Shown here in pieces: positions 24,056 through 31,940 of a DNA stretch of 64,000 nucleotides (position 1 is the first letter of the stretch; every line of letters starts with the position of its first letter). Under the pieces are notes generated by a model that saw only the letters and a list, made by a program, of their open reading frames with translations, did not search any database and was not told where the DNA came from. Location of the stretch: contig OMZP01000009.1 in assembly GCA_900315585.1 (NCBI GenBank), forward strand, positions 1-64,000. The letters are read 5' to 3'. The stretch comes from an uncultured Eubacteriales bacterium. GTDB taxonomy: Bacteria > Bacillota > Clostridia > Christensenellales > Aristaeellaceae. A program made the translations under genes and the position numbers.

Positions 24056-25543
24056 ATGATTTTCTATTCCACGCGCTCCAAGGCCCACACCGCCGACTCC
24101 ACCGAGGCCGTGCTTCGGGGCATCGCGCCGGACGGCGGCCTGTACACGCCGGTGGACTTCGACCAGATGCAGATCGACGTGGGCGCGCTTCTGAACATGA
24201 GCGCCACGGAGATCTCCGCAACGGTCATCGGCCGGATATTGAACGACTTCACGCCCCAGGAGATGCGCGGGCTGATCGACGCGGCCTACGACGGCAAGTT
24301 TGAAACCGAGGATATGACGCCCCTTGAGAAGGTAGGGGACGACTTCGTGCTGGAGCTGTTCCGCGGCCCCACCTCCGCCTTCAAGGACGTGGCGCTGTCC
24401 GTGCTGCCCCGGCTGATCACCGCCGCGAAGGACAAGCTGGGCGTGAAGGAGGAGATCGTGATCCTCACCGCCACCAGCGGCGATACCGGCAAGGCGGCCC
24501 TGGAGGGCTTCCACGACGTGCCCGGCACGCGCATCATCGTGTTTTATCCGGACGGCGGCGTCAGCGACGTGCAGAAGGCCCAGATGGTCACCCAGGCGGG
24601 TGGCAACGTGGGCGTATGTGCGGTGAAGGGCAACTTCGACGACGCCCAGACCGGCGTGAAGAACATCTTTGCCGACGACCAGGCGAACGGCTGGGCGGCA
24701 CAGAGCGGCGCGCGCCTCTCCAGCGCCAACTCCATCAACATCGGCCGCCTCGCGCCCCAGGTGGCCTACTACTTCAAGGCCTACTGCGACCTGGTGCTCC
24801 GGGGGGAGATCCGTCTGGGCGACCCGGTGAACTTCGTGGTGCCCACGGGCAATTTCGGCGACATCCTGGCCGGGGAGTTCGCGCGGCGGATGGGCCTGCC
24901 GGTGGCGAAGCTGGTCTGCGCCTCCAACGCCAACAACGTGCTCACCGACTTCATCAAAACCGGCGTCTACGACCGCCGCAGGGAGTTCTACAGGACCGCC
25001 TCGCCCTCCATGGACATCCTGGTGTCCAGCAACCTGGAGCGATACCTGTTCCTGGCCAGCGGCGGGGACTTCGATCTGGTGGCGAGCCTGATGGCGAAGC
25101 TGCGGGAGAACGGCGTGTACACCGCGCCGGAGGCTCTGATGAATACCATGCGGGAGCATTTCAGCGCGGGCTGTGCCGACGACGCGCGGGCGCTCCAGGC
25201 CATTGGCCGCGTCTGGGACGAGCACGGCTACCTGATGGACACCCACACCGCCGTGGGCTGGGCCGTGCTGGAGGGCTTCAAGGCCAACGAGGACAACGGC
25301 TGGGTGAACGTGGTGCTGTCCACAGCATCGCCCTACAAGTTCAGCCGGGACGTGCTCTCCGCCATCTCCGGCCGGCAGCCCGAATCCGGCTTCGGCGCGA
25401 TGGACATGCTCCACGAGACCACCGGCGTGCCGGTGCCGGAGCGCCTGGCCGAGCTGCGCAGCAAGGCGGCGCGCTTCACCGACGTGGTGGAGAAGGACAA
25501 CATGTTGGAGTACGTGAAGGATAAGCTGAAGAAAATTGGCTAA
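24056..25543 (+). CDS. thrC: Threonine synthase
   Basis: 495 aa; ATG 24056 after GAGGGA. PLP enzyme converting O-phosphohomoserine to threonine. The PLP lysine is K110 in GPTSAFKDVALS. The ATSGDTGKAA phosphate-binding loop (about 142-151) and PTGNFGD block are present, and the length matches the class with an N-terminal extension (YSTRS start). Divergent from hom-asd, so the window holds three of the five steps from aspartate to threonine; the homoserine kinase gene (thrB) and aspartokinase are not here. Confidence 0.95.
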   Translation: MIFYSTRSKAHTADSTEAVLRGIAPDGGLYTPVDFDQMQIDVGALLNMSATEISATVIGRILNDFTPQEMRGLIDAAYDGKFETEDMTPLEKVGDDFVLELFRGPTSAFKDVALSVLPRLITAAKDKLGVKEEIVILTATSGDTGKAALEGFHDVPGTRIIVFYPDGGVSDVQKAQMVTQAGGNVGVCAVKGNFDDAQTGVKNIFADDQANGWAAQSGARLSSANSINIGRLAPQVAYYFKAYCDLVLRGEIRLGDPVNFVVPTGNFGDILAGEFARRMGLPVAKLVCASNANNVLTDFIKTGVYDRRREFYRTASPSMDILVSSNLERYLFLASGGDFDLVASLMAKLRENGVYTAPEALMNTMREHFSAGCADDARALQAIGRVWDEHGYLMDTHTAVGWAVLEGFKANEDNGWVNVVLSTASPYKFSRDVLSAISGRQPESGFGAMDMLHETTGVPVPERLAELRSKAARFTDVVEKDNMLEYVKDKLKKIG

Positions 25544-25603
25544 AAATCTGGCGTGAGGCAGCTGTTCTTGGATCAGCGATACGTGGCAAGTATTTCTGTC
25601 GTA

Positions 25604-25674
25604 CAGATCCTTCACTCCGTTCAGGATGACAGCGAAACGAGGCAGTCATCCTGAGCGAAGCGAAGGATCTGTAC
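25604..25674. repeat. TCATCCTGAGCG-family inverted repeat, best copy
   Basis: GTACAGATCCTTC and GAAGGATCTGTAC at the ends and AGGATGAC/GTCATCCT inside form a nearly perfect 71 bp inverted repeat. Confidence 0.85.
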
Positions 25675-25726
25675 ATTATGCTTATGAGCAACCCTTCATG
25701 GCGAAGAAGCAATTCAATCTAATACT

Positions 25727-25878
25727 AATCTCAACTAAAAATACACGCATCTGTGGGCGTCTTTTCCGTCCTGGCTTAACATCGCTTCGGTCAACGATGC
25801 GCTGCATCGCCTCCCTCCGCTCTGCGTTGCCAGAACGGAAAATCCACTCCACATCTGCATACATTTTTAATTGAGATT
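25727..25878. repeat. MITE-like element, copy 2 (inverted relative to copy 1)
   Basis: Terminal arms AATCTCAACTAAAAATAC and the inverse of AATCTCAATTAAAAATGT. Read on the minus strand the interior is nearly identical to copy 1 over about 47 nt, including GCGGAGGGAGGCGATGCAGC. About 152 bp, non-coding. Confidence 0.8.
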
Positions 25879-25965
25879 CAACTCTTTTTCAAACATAGAT
25901 TTGCATACCGAGCCCCCTTCGCTTCATACACTGCCATGATTGATGCGGACAGGAGGGGTTTTTAT

Positions 25966-27465
25966 ATGGCGCTGCAAATCAACCGGCAGACCCTGGAAGT
26001 GGAGAACCTGATCGGCGCGCGAACGGCGCAGGTGCTGGTGCGGGCGGAGGCGCTGGTGCCGGGCGCGGGCCGGGACGCCATCGAGCCGCTGCTGGCGGAC
26101 GCCACGCTCACCATCGACGCCGCGGACCTGCAATCCGATAGGATCGTGCTGGAGGGCAGCGTGCTATGCCAGGCAGCCTACCGGCAGGGGGAGGAGAGCG
26201 TGGTGAAGGCGCTGGCAGCCCGGACCTCGCTGAACCACGTGCTGGAGATCCCCGGGGCCCAGCCGGGGATGCTGTCTCGGGTGCGGGGCGAGGTGACCCA
26301 CGTGGACGCGGCCTACGAGAACGGCCACATGATCTTCCAGGTCACCTGCAACCTGACGGTCCAGGCGCTGCGGCTGTCGCCCGCCGAGGTGATCACCTCC
26401 GTGGAGGGGGCGGAGGGCTTGCAGACCCGGTACCGGGAGCTGCAATCGGTGAAGCTGGCGGCGGAAGCCAGCGAGCTGGCGCTTTTAAAGGACGAGGTGT
26501 CCCTCCCGGCGGCGCTGGACGCCCGAACGGCCCTGATGGACTGGGCGGCGGTGGAGATCGACGAGGTCGCGCCGGACTTGGGCGGCGTGCGGGTGAAGGG
26601 TCGGGTCCTGGTGGAGACCCTGGTGGCCAGCGGCGTGACGGGAAGGCCCGCAGTGGTGGTGCGCTACCCGCTGGCGCTGGACCAGCTGGTGGAGCTTCCG
26701 GAGTGGCTGACCGGCGATGTCTGGGCCGAGGCGGACGTGCGCAGCTTAAAGAGCGCCATCGAGCCGGCGGGAGAGGACGGGGACATGCGCCTGACCTGCG
26801 AGGCGGAGCTTCGGGTGCGGGTGCTGGCCAACGCCACCGACCGCGTGGGCGCCCTCACCGATGTCTACGCCACCCAGGGCAATTCATTGGACGTGGACAC
26901 CGAGGACCTGACCCTCTGCGTCGCCGCCGACCACATCCGCGTCAACGAGGTGACCCGCGGCACGGTGCTCATCGGCGAGAACGCGCCGGGGGTGGGCACG
27001 GTGCTGGCCACGCAGGCGCGGCCCGTGGTGGGCGAATGGGGCACGGAGAACGGCCAGGGCCGCGTGGAGGGTGTCGTCGAGGCGCGGGTGCTGTACATGC
27101 CCGGGGGCTCCGACCTGCCCGCCTCCGCCGAGGCCGAGCTGCCCTTCTCCCTGACGATCCCCCAGGCGCTGAACGACCGGTCTTTCATCGATATCCAGGT
27201 GCTCTCCGCCGAGGCCAACGCCCTGATGAGCGACCGGCTGGAGTTGAAGCTGAACCTGTCCGTGTCCGCCGAGACCCGTCGGCGGGAGCGGGTGGAGGTG
27301 GTGGAGGAGATCGAGGAGGACGAGCCCATCCGCCGCCGCCCTGGCATCGCCATCCGCTGGCCCGATCCCGGCGACACCCCCTGGACCCTCGCCAAGGGTT
27401 ACGCCATTCCCGTGGACAGCGTGGGCGACGTCGAACCCGGCAAGCCGGTGGTGGTGAAGGTGTAG
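25966..27465 (+). CDS. SPOCS (DUF3794) domain protein with a LysM-like C terminus, probable spore-envelope protein
   Basis: 499 aa; ATG 25966 after AGGAGGGG. It has repeated beta-rich SPOCS/DUF3794 units (about 30-130, 180-270, 310-420) and a short C-terminal segment DTPWTLAKGYAIPVDSVGDV that resembles a LysM repeat lacking its canonical asparagine. In spore formers, proteins with DUF3794 plus LysM bind the spore cortex/coat region during sporulation. No signal peptide, consistent with mother-cell synthesis. Followed by a hairpin terminator. The degenerate LysM may reduce glycan binding. Role is inferred from domain type and from sigK elsewhere in the window. Confidence 0.8.
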   Translation: MALQINRQTLEVENLIGARTAQVLVRAEALVPGAGRDAIEPLLADATLTIDAADLQSDRIVLEGSVLCQAAYRQGEESVVKALAARTSLNHVLEIPGAQPGMLSRVRGEVTHVDAAYENGHMIFQVTCNLTVQALRLSPAEVITSVEGAEGLQTRYRELQSVKLAAEASELALLKDEVSLPAALDARTALMDWAAVEIDEVAPDLGGVRVKGRVLVETLVASGVTGRPAVVVRYPLALDQLVELPEWLTGDVWAEADVRSLKSAIEPAGEDGDMRLTCEAELRVRVLANATDRVGALTDVYATQGNSLDVDTEDLTLCVAADHIRVNEVTRGTVLIGENAPGVGTVLATQARPVVGEWGTENGQGRVEGVVEARVLYMPGGSDLPASAEAELPFSLTIPQALNDRSFIDIQVLSAEANALMSDRLELKLNLSVSAETRRRERVEVVEEIEEDEPIRRRPGIAIRWPDPGDTPWTLAKGYAIPVDSVGDVEPGKPVVVKV

Positions 27466-27466
27466 C

Positions 27467-27495
27467 AAAGAGAGGCGGCGCAGCCGCCTCTCTTT
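27467..27495. terminator. Hairpin between the spore-protein gene and folC
   Basis: 13 bp stem AAAGAGAGGCGGC / GCCGCCTCTCTTT with GCA loop, between convergent genes; short A and T runs on each side suggest bidirectional use. Confidence 0.7.
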
Positions 27496-27510
27496 GAATG
27501 AGGAATGAAA

Positions 27511-27562
27511 AGGCCTTCCCCTTTGGGGAAGGTGGCCCAGCGTAGCGAGGTCGGATGAGGTC
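27511..27562. repeat. CCTTCCCC palindromic repeat, short copy
   Basis: CCTTCCCCTTTGGGGAAGG hairpin followed by GTGGCCCAGCGTAGCGAGG and TCGGATGAGGT: the same block as at 39463 and 62607. Confidence 0.8.
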
Positions 27563-27570
27563 TCTTGGAC

Positions 27571-28851
27571 TCACGAATGTATAGGATGTTGGACAGCTTC
27601 GATGATCTCCCCGACCATGTACAGCGAGCCGCAGGCGCACACCGCGCCGCCCTCCCCGGCGAGGGCGATCGCTTTCCGAACGCCGCCTTCGACGGTGGCG
27701 CAGGGGGTGGCGGGCAGGCCCAGCGTCCGTTCAATGTAGGCGCTCAGCTCCCCGGCGGGCAGGGCCCGGGGATTGTCCGGCGTGACGGTGACGAAGGCGG
27801 AGGCGAAGGGCGTGAGCCGGCGGAACATGTCGGAATAGTCCTTGTCGGCCATGACCCCGCAGAGAAACACCAGCTTCCGCCCGGGCAGGTAGTCCCGCAG
27901 GGCGGTTTCCAGCGCCGCCAGGCACTGGGGGTTGTGCCCGCCGTCCACCAGGAACAGCGGCTCCTTTTTCAATACCTGGAACCGCCCCGGCCAGCTGACC
28001 GTCGCCAGGCCCTCGCGCACGGCGGCGTCGGGGATGCGCCAGCCCCGATCCCGCAGGGCGCGGATGGCGGTCAGGGCGGTGCAGGCGTTGTTCAGCTGAT
28101 GCGCGCCCAGCAGCGGCAGGAACAGATCCTTCATGCCGCCCAGGTCGAACCGCTGCCCCTCGAGGCTGGCGGCGATGGGGGCGATGGCGGCGAAGTCCGC
28201 CTTGTACAGCGGCGCGCCCTTCTCCCGGCAGGCGCCCTCGATCACCGCCTCCACCGAGGCCTGCTGATGATACAGCGCGCAGGGCCGCCCCGGCTTGATG
28301 ATGCCGGACTTGGTGCGGGCGATGGCCTCCACGGTGTCGCCCAGGAACTTCGTGTGGTCCAGGCCGATGTTGGTGATGACGGCGCACTCGGTGTTCCGGA
28401 TGACGTTGGTGGCGTCCCAGTCGCCGCCCATGCCCACCTCCAGCACCACGATGTCGCACCCTTCCCGCTTGAAATACTCAAAGGCCAGGGCGGTGATCAA
28501 CTCGAATTCCGAGGGATGCTCTACCAGGCCGTCCGCGAAGGGACGCACGTATTCCGTCAGCGCGCACAGCGCCTCGTCGGAGATGGGCTCGCCGTTCACC
28601 TGCATCCGCTCGTTGAAGCGGAGGATGTAGGGGGAGGTGTAGAGCCCGGTGCGATAGCCCGCCTTCCTGAGGATGGAGGCCAGCATCGCCGCGGTGGAGC
28701 CCTTGCCGTTGGTGCCCGCGATGTGCACGAATTTCAGCGCGTCCTGGGGATTGTCCATCCGCTCCAGCAGCGCACGGATCCGCTCCAGCCCCGGGATCGT
28801 GCCCAGCCAGGAGACAGAGTGAATGTAGTTTAGCGTATCTTTGATGTTCAT
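27571..28851 (-). CDS. folC: Folylpolyglutamate synthase/dihydrofolate synthase
   Basis: 426 aa; ATG 28851, 6 nt after GAGG. Mur-ligase-like enzyme adding glutamate to dihydropteroate or folates in the cytoplasm. ATP P-loop GTNGKGST at 46-53, the EVGMGGDWDATN motif (family: EVGlGGRlDaTN), NIGLDHTKFLG and the C-terminal DGGHNP motif are all present; length is normal. It follows folT by 122 bp on the same strand, so uptake and polyglutamate trapping of folate appear to share the THF-riboswitch transcript. A heptamer repeat tract lies between them. Confidence 0.94.
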   Translation of the reverse strand: MNIKDTLNYIHSVSWLGTIPGLERIRALLERMDNPQDALKFVHIAGTNGKGSTAAMLASILRKAGYRTGLYTSPYILRFNERMQVNGEPISDEALCALTEYVRPFADGLVEHPSEFELITALAFEYFKREGCDIVVLEVGMGGDWDATNVIRNTECAVITNIGLDHTKFLGDTVEAIARTKSGIIKPGRPCALYHQQASVEAVIEGACREKGAPLYKADFAAIAPIAASLEGQRFDLGGMKDLFLPLLGAHQLNNACTALTAIRALRDRGWRIPDAAVREGLATVSWPGRFQVLKKEPLFLVDGGHNPQCLAALETALRDYLPGRKLVFLCGVMADKDYSDMFRRLTPFASAFVTVTPDNPRALPAGELSAYIERTLGLPATPCATVEGGVRKAIALAGEGGAVCACGSLYMVGEIIEAVQHPIHS

Positions 28852-28872
28852 ACAGACCTCGGTACTTTGTTT

Positions 28873-28928
28873 GAATGAGGAATGAGGAATGAGGAATGAG
28901 GAATGAGGAATGAGGAATGGAGAATGAC
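28873..28928 (-). repeat. GAATGAG heptamer tract
   Basis: Eight consecutive 7-bp units on the plus strand: six exact GAATGAG, then GAATGGA and GAATGAC. It lies between folT and folC. Related tracts occur at 34226, 41487 and 44330. Confidence 0.9.
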
Positions 28929-28973
28929 GGCTGCCGCGAGAAATCTGTAGGGGCGGCGTTCTATTTCCATTCT

Positions 28974-29495
28974 TCATTTCCCAATAACTCTCTGCAATAC
29001 TCCCGTCTTCAGCACCCCGTACACCACCCCGGCGTTGACGACGGAGGTGATGGCGAACTGCACGGCGCGGGAGCCCAGGAACCAGACGAAGCTGTGGGTG
29101 CCGTAGAAGAAGGCCAGCCAGTAGCTCTGCCACAGCACGCTGCCCAGGGCCACGGCGGGCAGGAACGTGAGCAGCACCCGGAAATAGGTGAGCTTCTTGT
29201 CCACCAGGAACCGCATAAGCCCGGCGCTCAGGCCGATCAACAGCGGGTGCACGGCGAAGACGGGGTTGTAGCCGTAGCCGGAGAACAGCGAGCCCACGGC
29301 GTCGCCCACCACGCCCACCGCGGCTCCGGCGGCGGGCCCGAACAGAAGCCCCGCCAGGATGATGGGCACGGCCTCGATGGAAAAGCGCATCGTGGGGTTG
29401 GGCATGGGAACGATGAAGCGGGCCAGCACCACCTCGACGGCCGAGAGCAGCGCCAGCGTCACCAGCATCCTGGTGGACATTCTCTTCACAGGCAT
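28974..29495 (-). CDS. folT: Folate ECF transporter S component
   Basis: 173 aa; ATG 29495, with GGAGG at 29507-29503 as ribosome-binding site inside the terminator/anti-SD hairpin. Six hydrophobic segments; the FIVPMPNPTMRFSIEAVPIILAGLLFGP-type N-terminal half and the RFL/KKL region fit FolT S components that bind folates and dock on the shared ECF module. The assignment is strengthened by the THF riboswitch upstream and folC downstream. Membrane protein. Expression should fall when reduced folate is plentiful. Confidence 0.92.
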   Translation of the reverse strand: MPVKRMSTRMLVTLALLSAVEVVLARFIVPMPNPTMRFSIEAVPIILAGLLFGPAAGAAVGVVGDAVGSLFSGYGYNPVFAVHPLLIGLSAGLMRFLVDKKLTYFRVLLTFLPAVALGSVLWQSYWLAFFYGTHSFVWFLGSRAVQFAITSVVNAGVVYGVLKTGVLQRVIGK

Positions 29496-29501
29496 AAAAA
29501 A

Positions 29502-29526
29502 TCCTCCGTTTCATGGAGGAGGTTGC
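29502..29526 (-). terminator. Expression platform of the folT riboswitch
   Basis: On the minus strand TCCTCC and GGAGGA form a 6 bp hairpin (29520-29515 with 29507-29502) followed by six U and then the folT ATG. The hairpin also hides the GGAGG ribosome-binding site, so it can stop both transcription and translation. The adjoining GCAACCTCC (29526-29518) is an exact complement of GGAGGTTGC in aptamer loop L3 (29615-29607). Confidence 0.78.
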
Positions 29527-29546
29527 GTCCATATGCGACTGTATAC

Positions 29547-29657
29547 CGATTGCCAAGCGGATGCGAAATGCCACCGCGGAGCCGCCACCGACTCCTTCGC
29601 CCGGCGGCAACCTCCCATCCGCCGGTACTTGACGCGCCATTTCTACTCATGCAATCG
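29547..29657 (-). promoter_or_regulatory. Tetrahydrofolate (THF) riboswitch
   Basis: Minus strand order: CGATTGC (P1, 29657-29651), AGTAG, GCGCGTCAAG, P3 hairpin CCGGCGG/CCGCCGG with L3 containing ATGGGAGGTTG, GGCGAAG, CGCGGTGGCATTTCGCATCC, then GCAATCG (P1', 29553-29547). These are the conserved THF-I elements (AGUAG, GCGUYAAG, GGGA in L3, CGAAG, GCGGUG, GCAUCCG) in order. P2 pairs AAATGGCGCG with CGCG..GCATTT. GGATG of P3/L3 can pair with CATCC of J2/1 as the known pseudoknot. It controls folT-folC. Confidence 0.88.
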
Positions 29658-29670
29658 TTTTCTTGGGCCT

Positions 29671-29699
29671 ATTATAGTCAAATCGCGGGCAAGTTGCAA
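29671..29699 (-). promoter_or_regulatory. Promoter of the folT-folC transcript
   Basis: Minus strand TTGCAA (29699-29694), 17 bp spacer, TATAAT (29676-29671), 14 nt before riboswitch helix P1. Confidence 0.8.
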
Positions 29700-29730
29700 C
29701 GCCTGCCCGCGATTTTACGCAGTTTTCACA

Positions 29731-29760
29731 GAAGATCCTTCGGTTCCGCTCAGGATGACA
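29731..29760. repeat. TCATCCTGAGCG-family repeat, half copy
   Basis: GAAGATCCTTCGGTTCCGCT followed by CAGGATGACA: one arm of the inverted repeat seen complete at 25604-25674. Confidence 0.75.
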
Positions 29761-29809
29761 TGCACTGTGCCGCAGTCAACCTGAACAAGGCGGGATTCCA
29801 CCGCTCCTG

Positions 29810-31183
29810 TCAGTTCACGTCCAGATACAGGGCGATCAGCTTCGGATAGTACTGGGACTGGTACATCATCTGGCCGTCCACGTAGGCGTAGGCCAGGTAA
29901 CGGCGGCCCAGGGTCGGGTTGGCGTCGCTGGACTGGTTCTCCAGGATGATCAGCTGGCGCTCGGTCTCGCCCACGTCCATCACCAGGCAGCGGGCGCCGT
30001 TGTCGTCGGTGAAGGCGTCGATGATCTGGCCCTTGCAGGCGAAGCTCTGGAAGCGCCAGTTTTCAAACAGCACGCGCAGCTGCTCGTAGTCCATGGCCCA
30101 GGCCCGGCCGGACATCTCCGCCAAGGAGGGCTTGTAGTTCACCGCGAAGCTCACCACCGCGTCCTGCTTGCCGGGCATGCTGGCCCGGAAGCGGATGATG
30201 TTCTCGCCGTAGGTGGTGAAGCGGCTGATGAAGGAGAAGCGGCCCGTGGTGGCGTCCACGCTCAGGCTCTCGGGGATGTAGTCGGTGTCCACGGAGATCA
30301 TGGCCCCCGGCTCGGTGGTGCCGGTGACGGCCATCGTGCGGGCGGAGCTCACGTCGGCCACGGTGGTGTCCAGCTCCAGGTTGATGTCGTAGTGCTGGCG
30401 GAAGATCACCAGCTCCCGGCGGCACTCCCGGTGCTTGGGCGTGCGCACGATCAGCGTGATGATGTTGTCGCCGATGGGCTTCACGCCCACGTAGGTGGAC
30501 AGCAGGCCGCTGCGGTCCACGGACTTGGTCACGTCCTCGCCGTTGACGAACACCGTGCTGCCGGGCACCACGTTCAGCACCAGAGGATACACGCCGGTGA
30601 CCACGGTGGTGCGCTGCTCGGCGGGGGTGGTCACGGACAGCGGCGATTCAGGCACCTCGATCTGGAAGTTGAAGGCGGGCAGCTCCGTCTTTGTGCCGGT
30701 CTCGGAGATCAGCATGGGGGAGAGGGTGATGTCCGCGTACTCCACGTCGTTCACGTTCGCGTCGAACCAGTCGGAGTCCGCCACCTCCATGCGGGCCACG
30801 CCGCCGGAGATGGACAGCGAGCGGTCCAGCTCGGGCAGGTAGACCTGGTCCCCGTCCTTGCCGTAGAAGATGATGGCGTGGCCGGAGCGCAGATCCTCCA
30901 TCTGCACGGTGGACACGGTGGGGGTGTAGGCCCCGCGGGTGTAGAGGCGGGTCAGCTGGTAATTCCGGATCCAGCTGGTTAGCTTCACGATGCCGATGAA
31001 GAGGCCCACCGCGAAGGCCACCGCGAACAGGATGAGCATCGCCTTTTGCAGGGGCGTGCGCTTCTCCTTTGGGGCGCGACGAACCGCCTCCCCGGCCTCC
31101 TGGGCCGTGGGGAGGGGCTGCTTGCAGTTCGGGCAGTACAGGGCGTCCGCGGCGCAGACGCTTCCGCAGTAGGGACACTTCAA
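29810..31183 (-). CDS. Zinc-ribbon membrane-anchored protein of unknown function
   Basis: 457 aa. The start is TTG 31183, 9 nt after GGAGG; no ATG fits that site. Residues 3-20 form a zinc ribbon (CPYC...CPNC), followed by a basic linker, one transmembrane helix (about 46-66) and a large extracytoplasmic part (70-457) with beta-rich, Ig-like segments (for example VYPLVLNVVPGSTVFVNGED and TGTTEPGAMISVD) and a C-terminal SH3-like region. The layout, cytoplasmic zinc ribbon, one helix, external beta domains, resembles other Firmicutes zinc-ribbon envelope proteins of unknown role. It has its own TTGCGC-17-TATACT promoter. Function not recognised. Confidence 0.75.
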   Translation of the reverse strand: MKCPYCGSVCAADALYCPNCKQPLPTAQEAGEAVRRAPKEKRTPLQKAMLILFAVAFAVGLFIGIVKLTSWIRNYQLTRLYTRGAYTPTVSTVQMEDLRSGHAIIFYGKDGDQVYLPELDRSLSISGGVARMEVADSDWFDANVNDVEYADITLSPMLISETGTKTELPAFNFQIEVPESPLSVTTPAEQRTTVVTGVYPLVLNVVPGSTVFVNGEDVTKSVDRSGLLSTYVGVKPIGDNIITLIVRTPKHRECRRELVIFRQHYDINLELDTTVADVSSARTMAVTGTTEPGAMISVDTDYIPESLSVDATTGRFSFISRFTTYGENIIRFRASMPGKQDAVVSFAVNYKPSLAEMSGRAWAMDYEQLRVLFENWRFQSFACKGQIIDAFTDDNGARCLVMDVGETERQLIILENQSSDANPTLGRRYLAYAYVDGQMMYQSQYYPKLIALYLDVN

Positions 31184-31214
31184 AGCCGGTTGCCTCCGTT
31201 TGACTTATAGCCAT

Positions 31215-31243
31215 AGTATACCACACATCCCGGGAAAGCGCAA
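31215..31243 (-). promoter_or_regulatory. Promoter of the zinc-ribbon membrane protein gene
   Basis: Minus strand TTGCGC (31243-31238), 17 bp spacer, TATACT (31220-31215). Confidence 0.6.
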
Positions 31244-31273
31244 AGAAATGTCGGTCAATTTTGTGTTTAACTC

Positions 31274-31301
31274 TCGACAATCCTGAAAATTATGTTATAA
31301 T
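31274..31301 (+). promoter_or_regulatory. Promoter of the DUF6106-like/iscS/thiI operon
   Basis: TCGACA (31274-31279), 16 bp spacer, TATAAT (31296-31301). Confidence 0.65.
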
Positions 31302-31343
31302 ATTATTTGTGAAAAACTGCGTATGCACTTGGAGGTGCTGACC

Positions 31344-31940
31344 TTGGATGATTTTCTGGAGATTTACGCCGTCAGGCACAAACAGGGCATGTACACCCTG
31401 CTGTATTACCTGTGCTGGGCGGTGCTGGTGGCCTTCGCGCTGGTGGCCGCGTTCTCGCTGGCGGGCATCGTGGGCATGAACCCCGAGACCGGCGCGCTCA
31501 TGTTCTCCTGGCAGAACCTGCTCTTGACGGCGGTGTTCGGCGGCGGCGCGTTTCTGCTGTGGCGCGCCTCGGACAACTGCCGCGTGGAATATGATTACAC
31601 CTTCACCAACGGCAACCTGGACGTGTCCCGCGTACTGAACAACCGTCGCCGCAAGTATTTGACGGCCCTGGAGATGAAGAACGTCATCCGCTGCGGCCCC
31701 GCCGCCGGACAGGCCTTCATGAAGACCCTGAACGAGCCGGGCGCCAAGCGTCACAACTGGTTCGTGAACCGGGACGCCCACCTGTACTACTTCTACTTCC
31801 AGAAGAAGGGCCTGAAGCACGTCATCATCGTGGAGCTGAACCAGGAGATGGTGGACATGATCCGCAGCAAGAACTACCTGCCGCGGGGCGTGTGGTATGA
31901 CGAGGACGGCAAGAGCAGCTATGGCGCAAGCATATCTTGA
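31344..31940 (+). CDS. Small membrane protein, DUF6106-like
   Basis: 198 aa. GGAGG at 31331-31335 lies 8 nt before an in-frame TTG at 31344, giving (M)DDFLEIYAVRHKQG; the ATG at 31323 lies upstream of that site and is rejected. Two hydrophobic segments (about 19-40 and 52-72) are followed by a cytoplasmic part with VEYDYTFTNGNLDVSRVLNNRRRK, which resembles the EYEYIVTNGDLDIDKI block of DUF6106 proteins in Clostridia. Function unknown. Its last 20 bp overlap the start of the cysteine desulfurase gene, so the two are translationally coupled; a conserved link to tRNA thiolation cannot be judged from one genome. Confidence 0.7.
   Translation: MDDFLEIYAVRHKQGMYTLLYYLCWAVLVAFALVAAFSLAGIVGMNPETGALMFSWQNLLLTAVFGGGAFLLWRASDNCRVEYDYTFTNGNLDVSRVLNNRRRKYLTALEMKNVIRCGPAAGQAFMKTLNEPGAKRHNWFVNRDAHLYYFYFQKKGLKHVIIVELNQEMVDMIRSKNYLPRGVWYDEDGKSSYGASIS

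Larger units (their letters stand above)
25544..25965. other. Repeat-filled intergenic region
   Basis: 422 bp without a supported gene. It contains the 25604-25674 inverted repeat and MITE-like copy 2 at 25727-25878. Upstream of the spore-protein gene, CATACACT at 25925-25932 resembles the -10 of a mother-cell sporulation promoter (SigE consensus CATACANT), with no convincing -35. Confidence 0.7.

Noticed and set aside
28873..28928. Possible CRISPR or VNTR from the regular GAATGAG units
   Set aside because: Units are 7 bp, contiguous, without spacers, and no cas genes are present. Kept as a simple heptamer tract.
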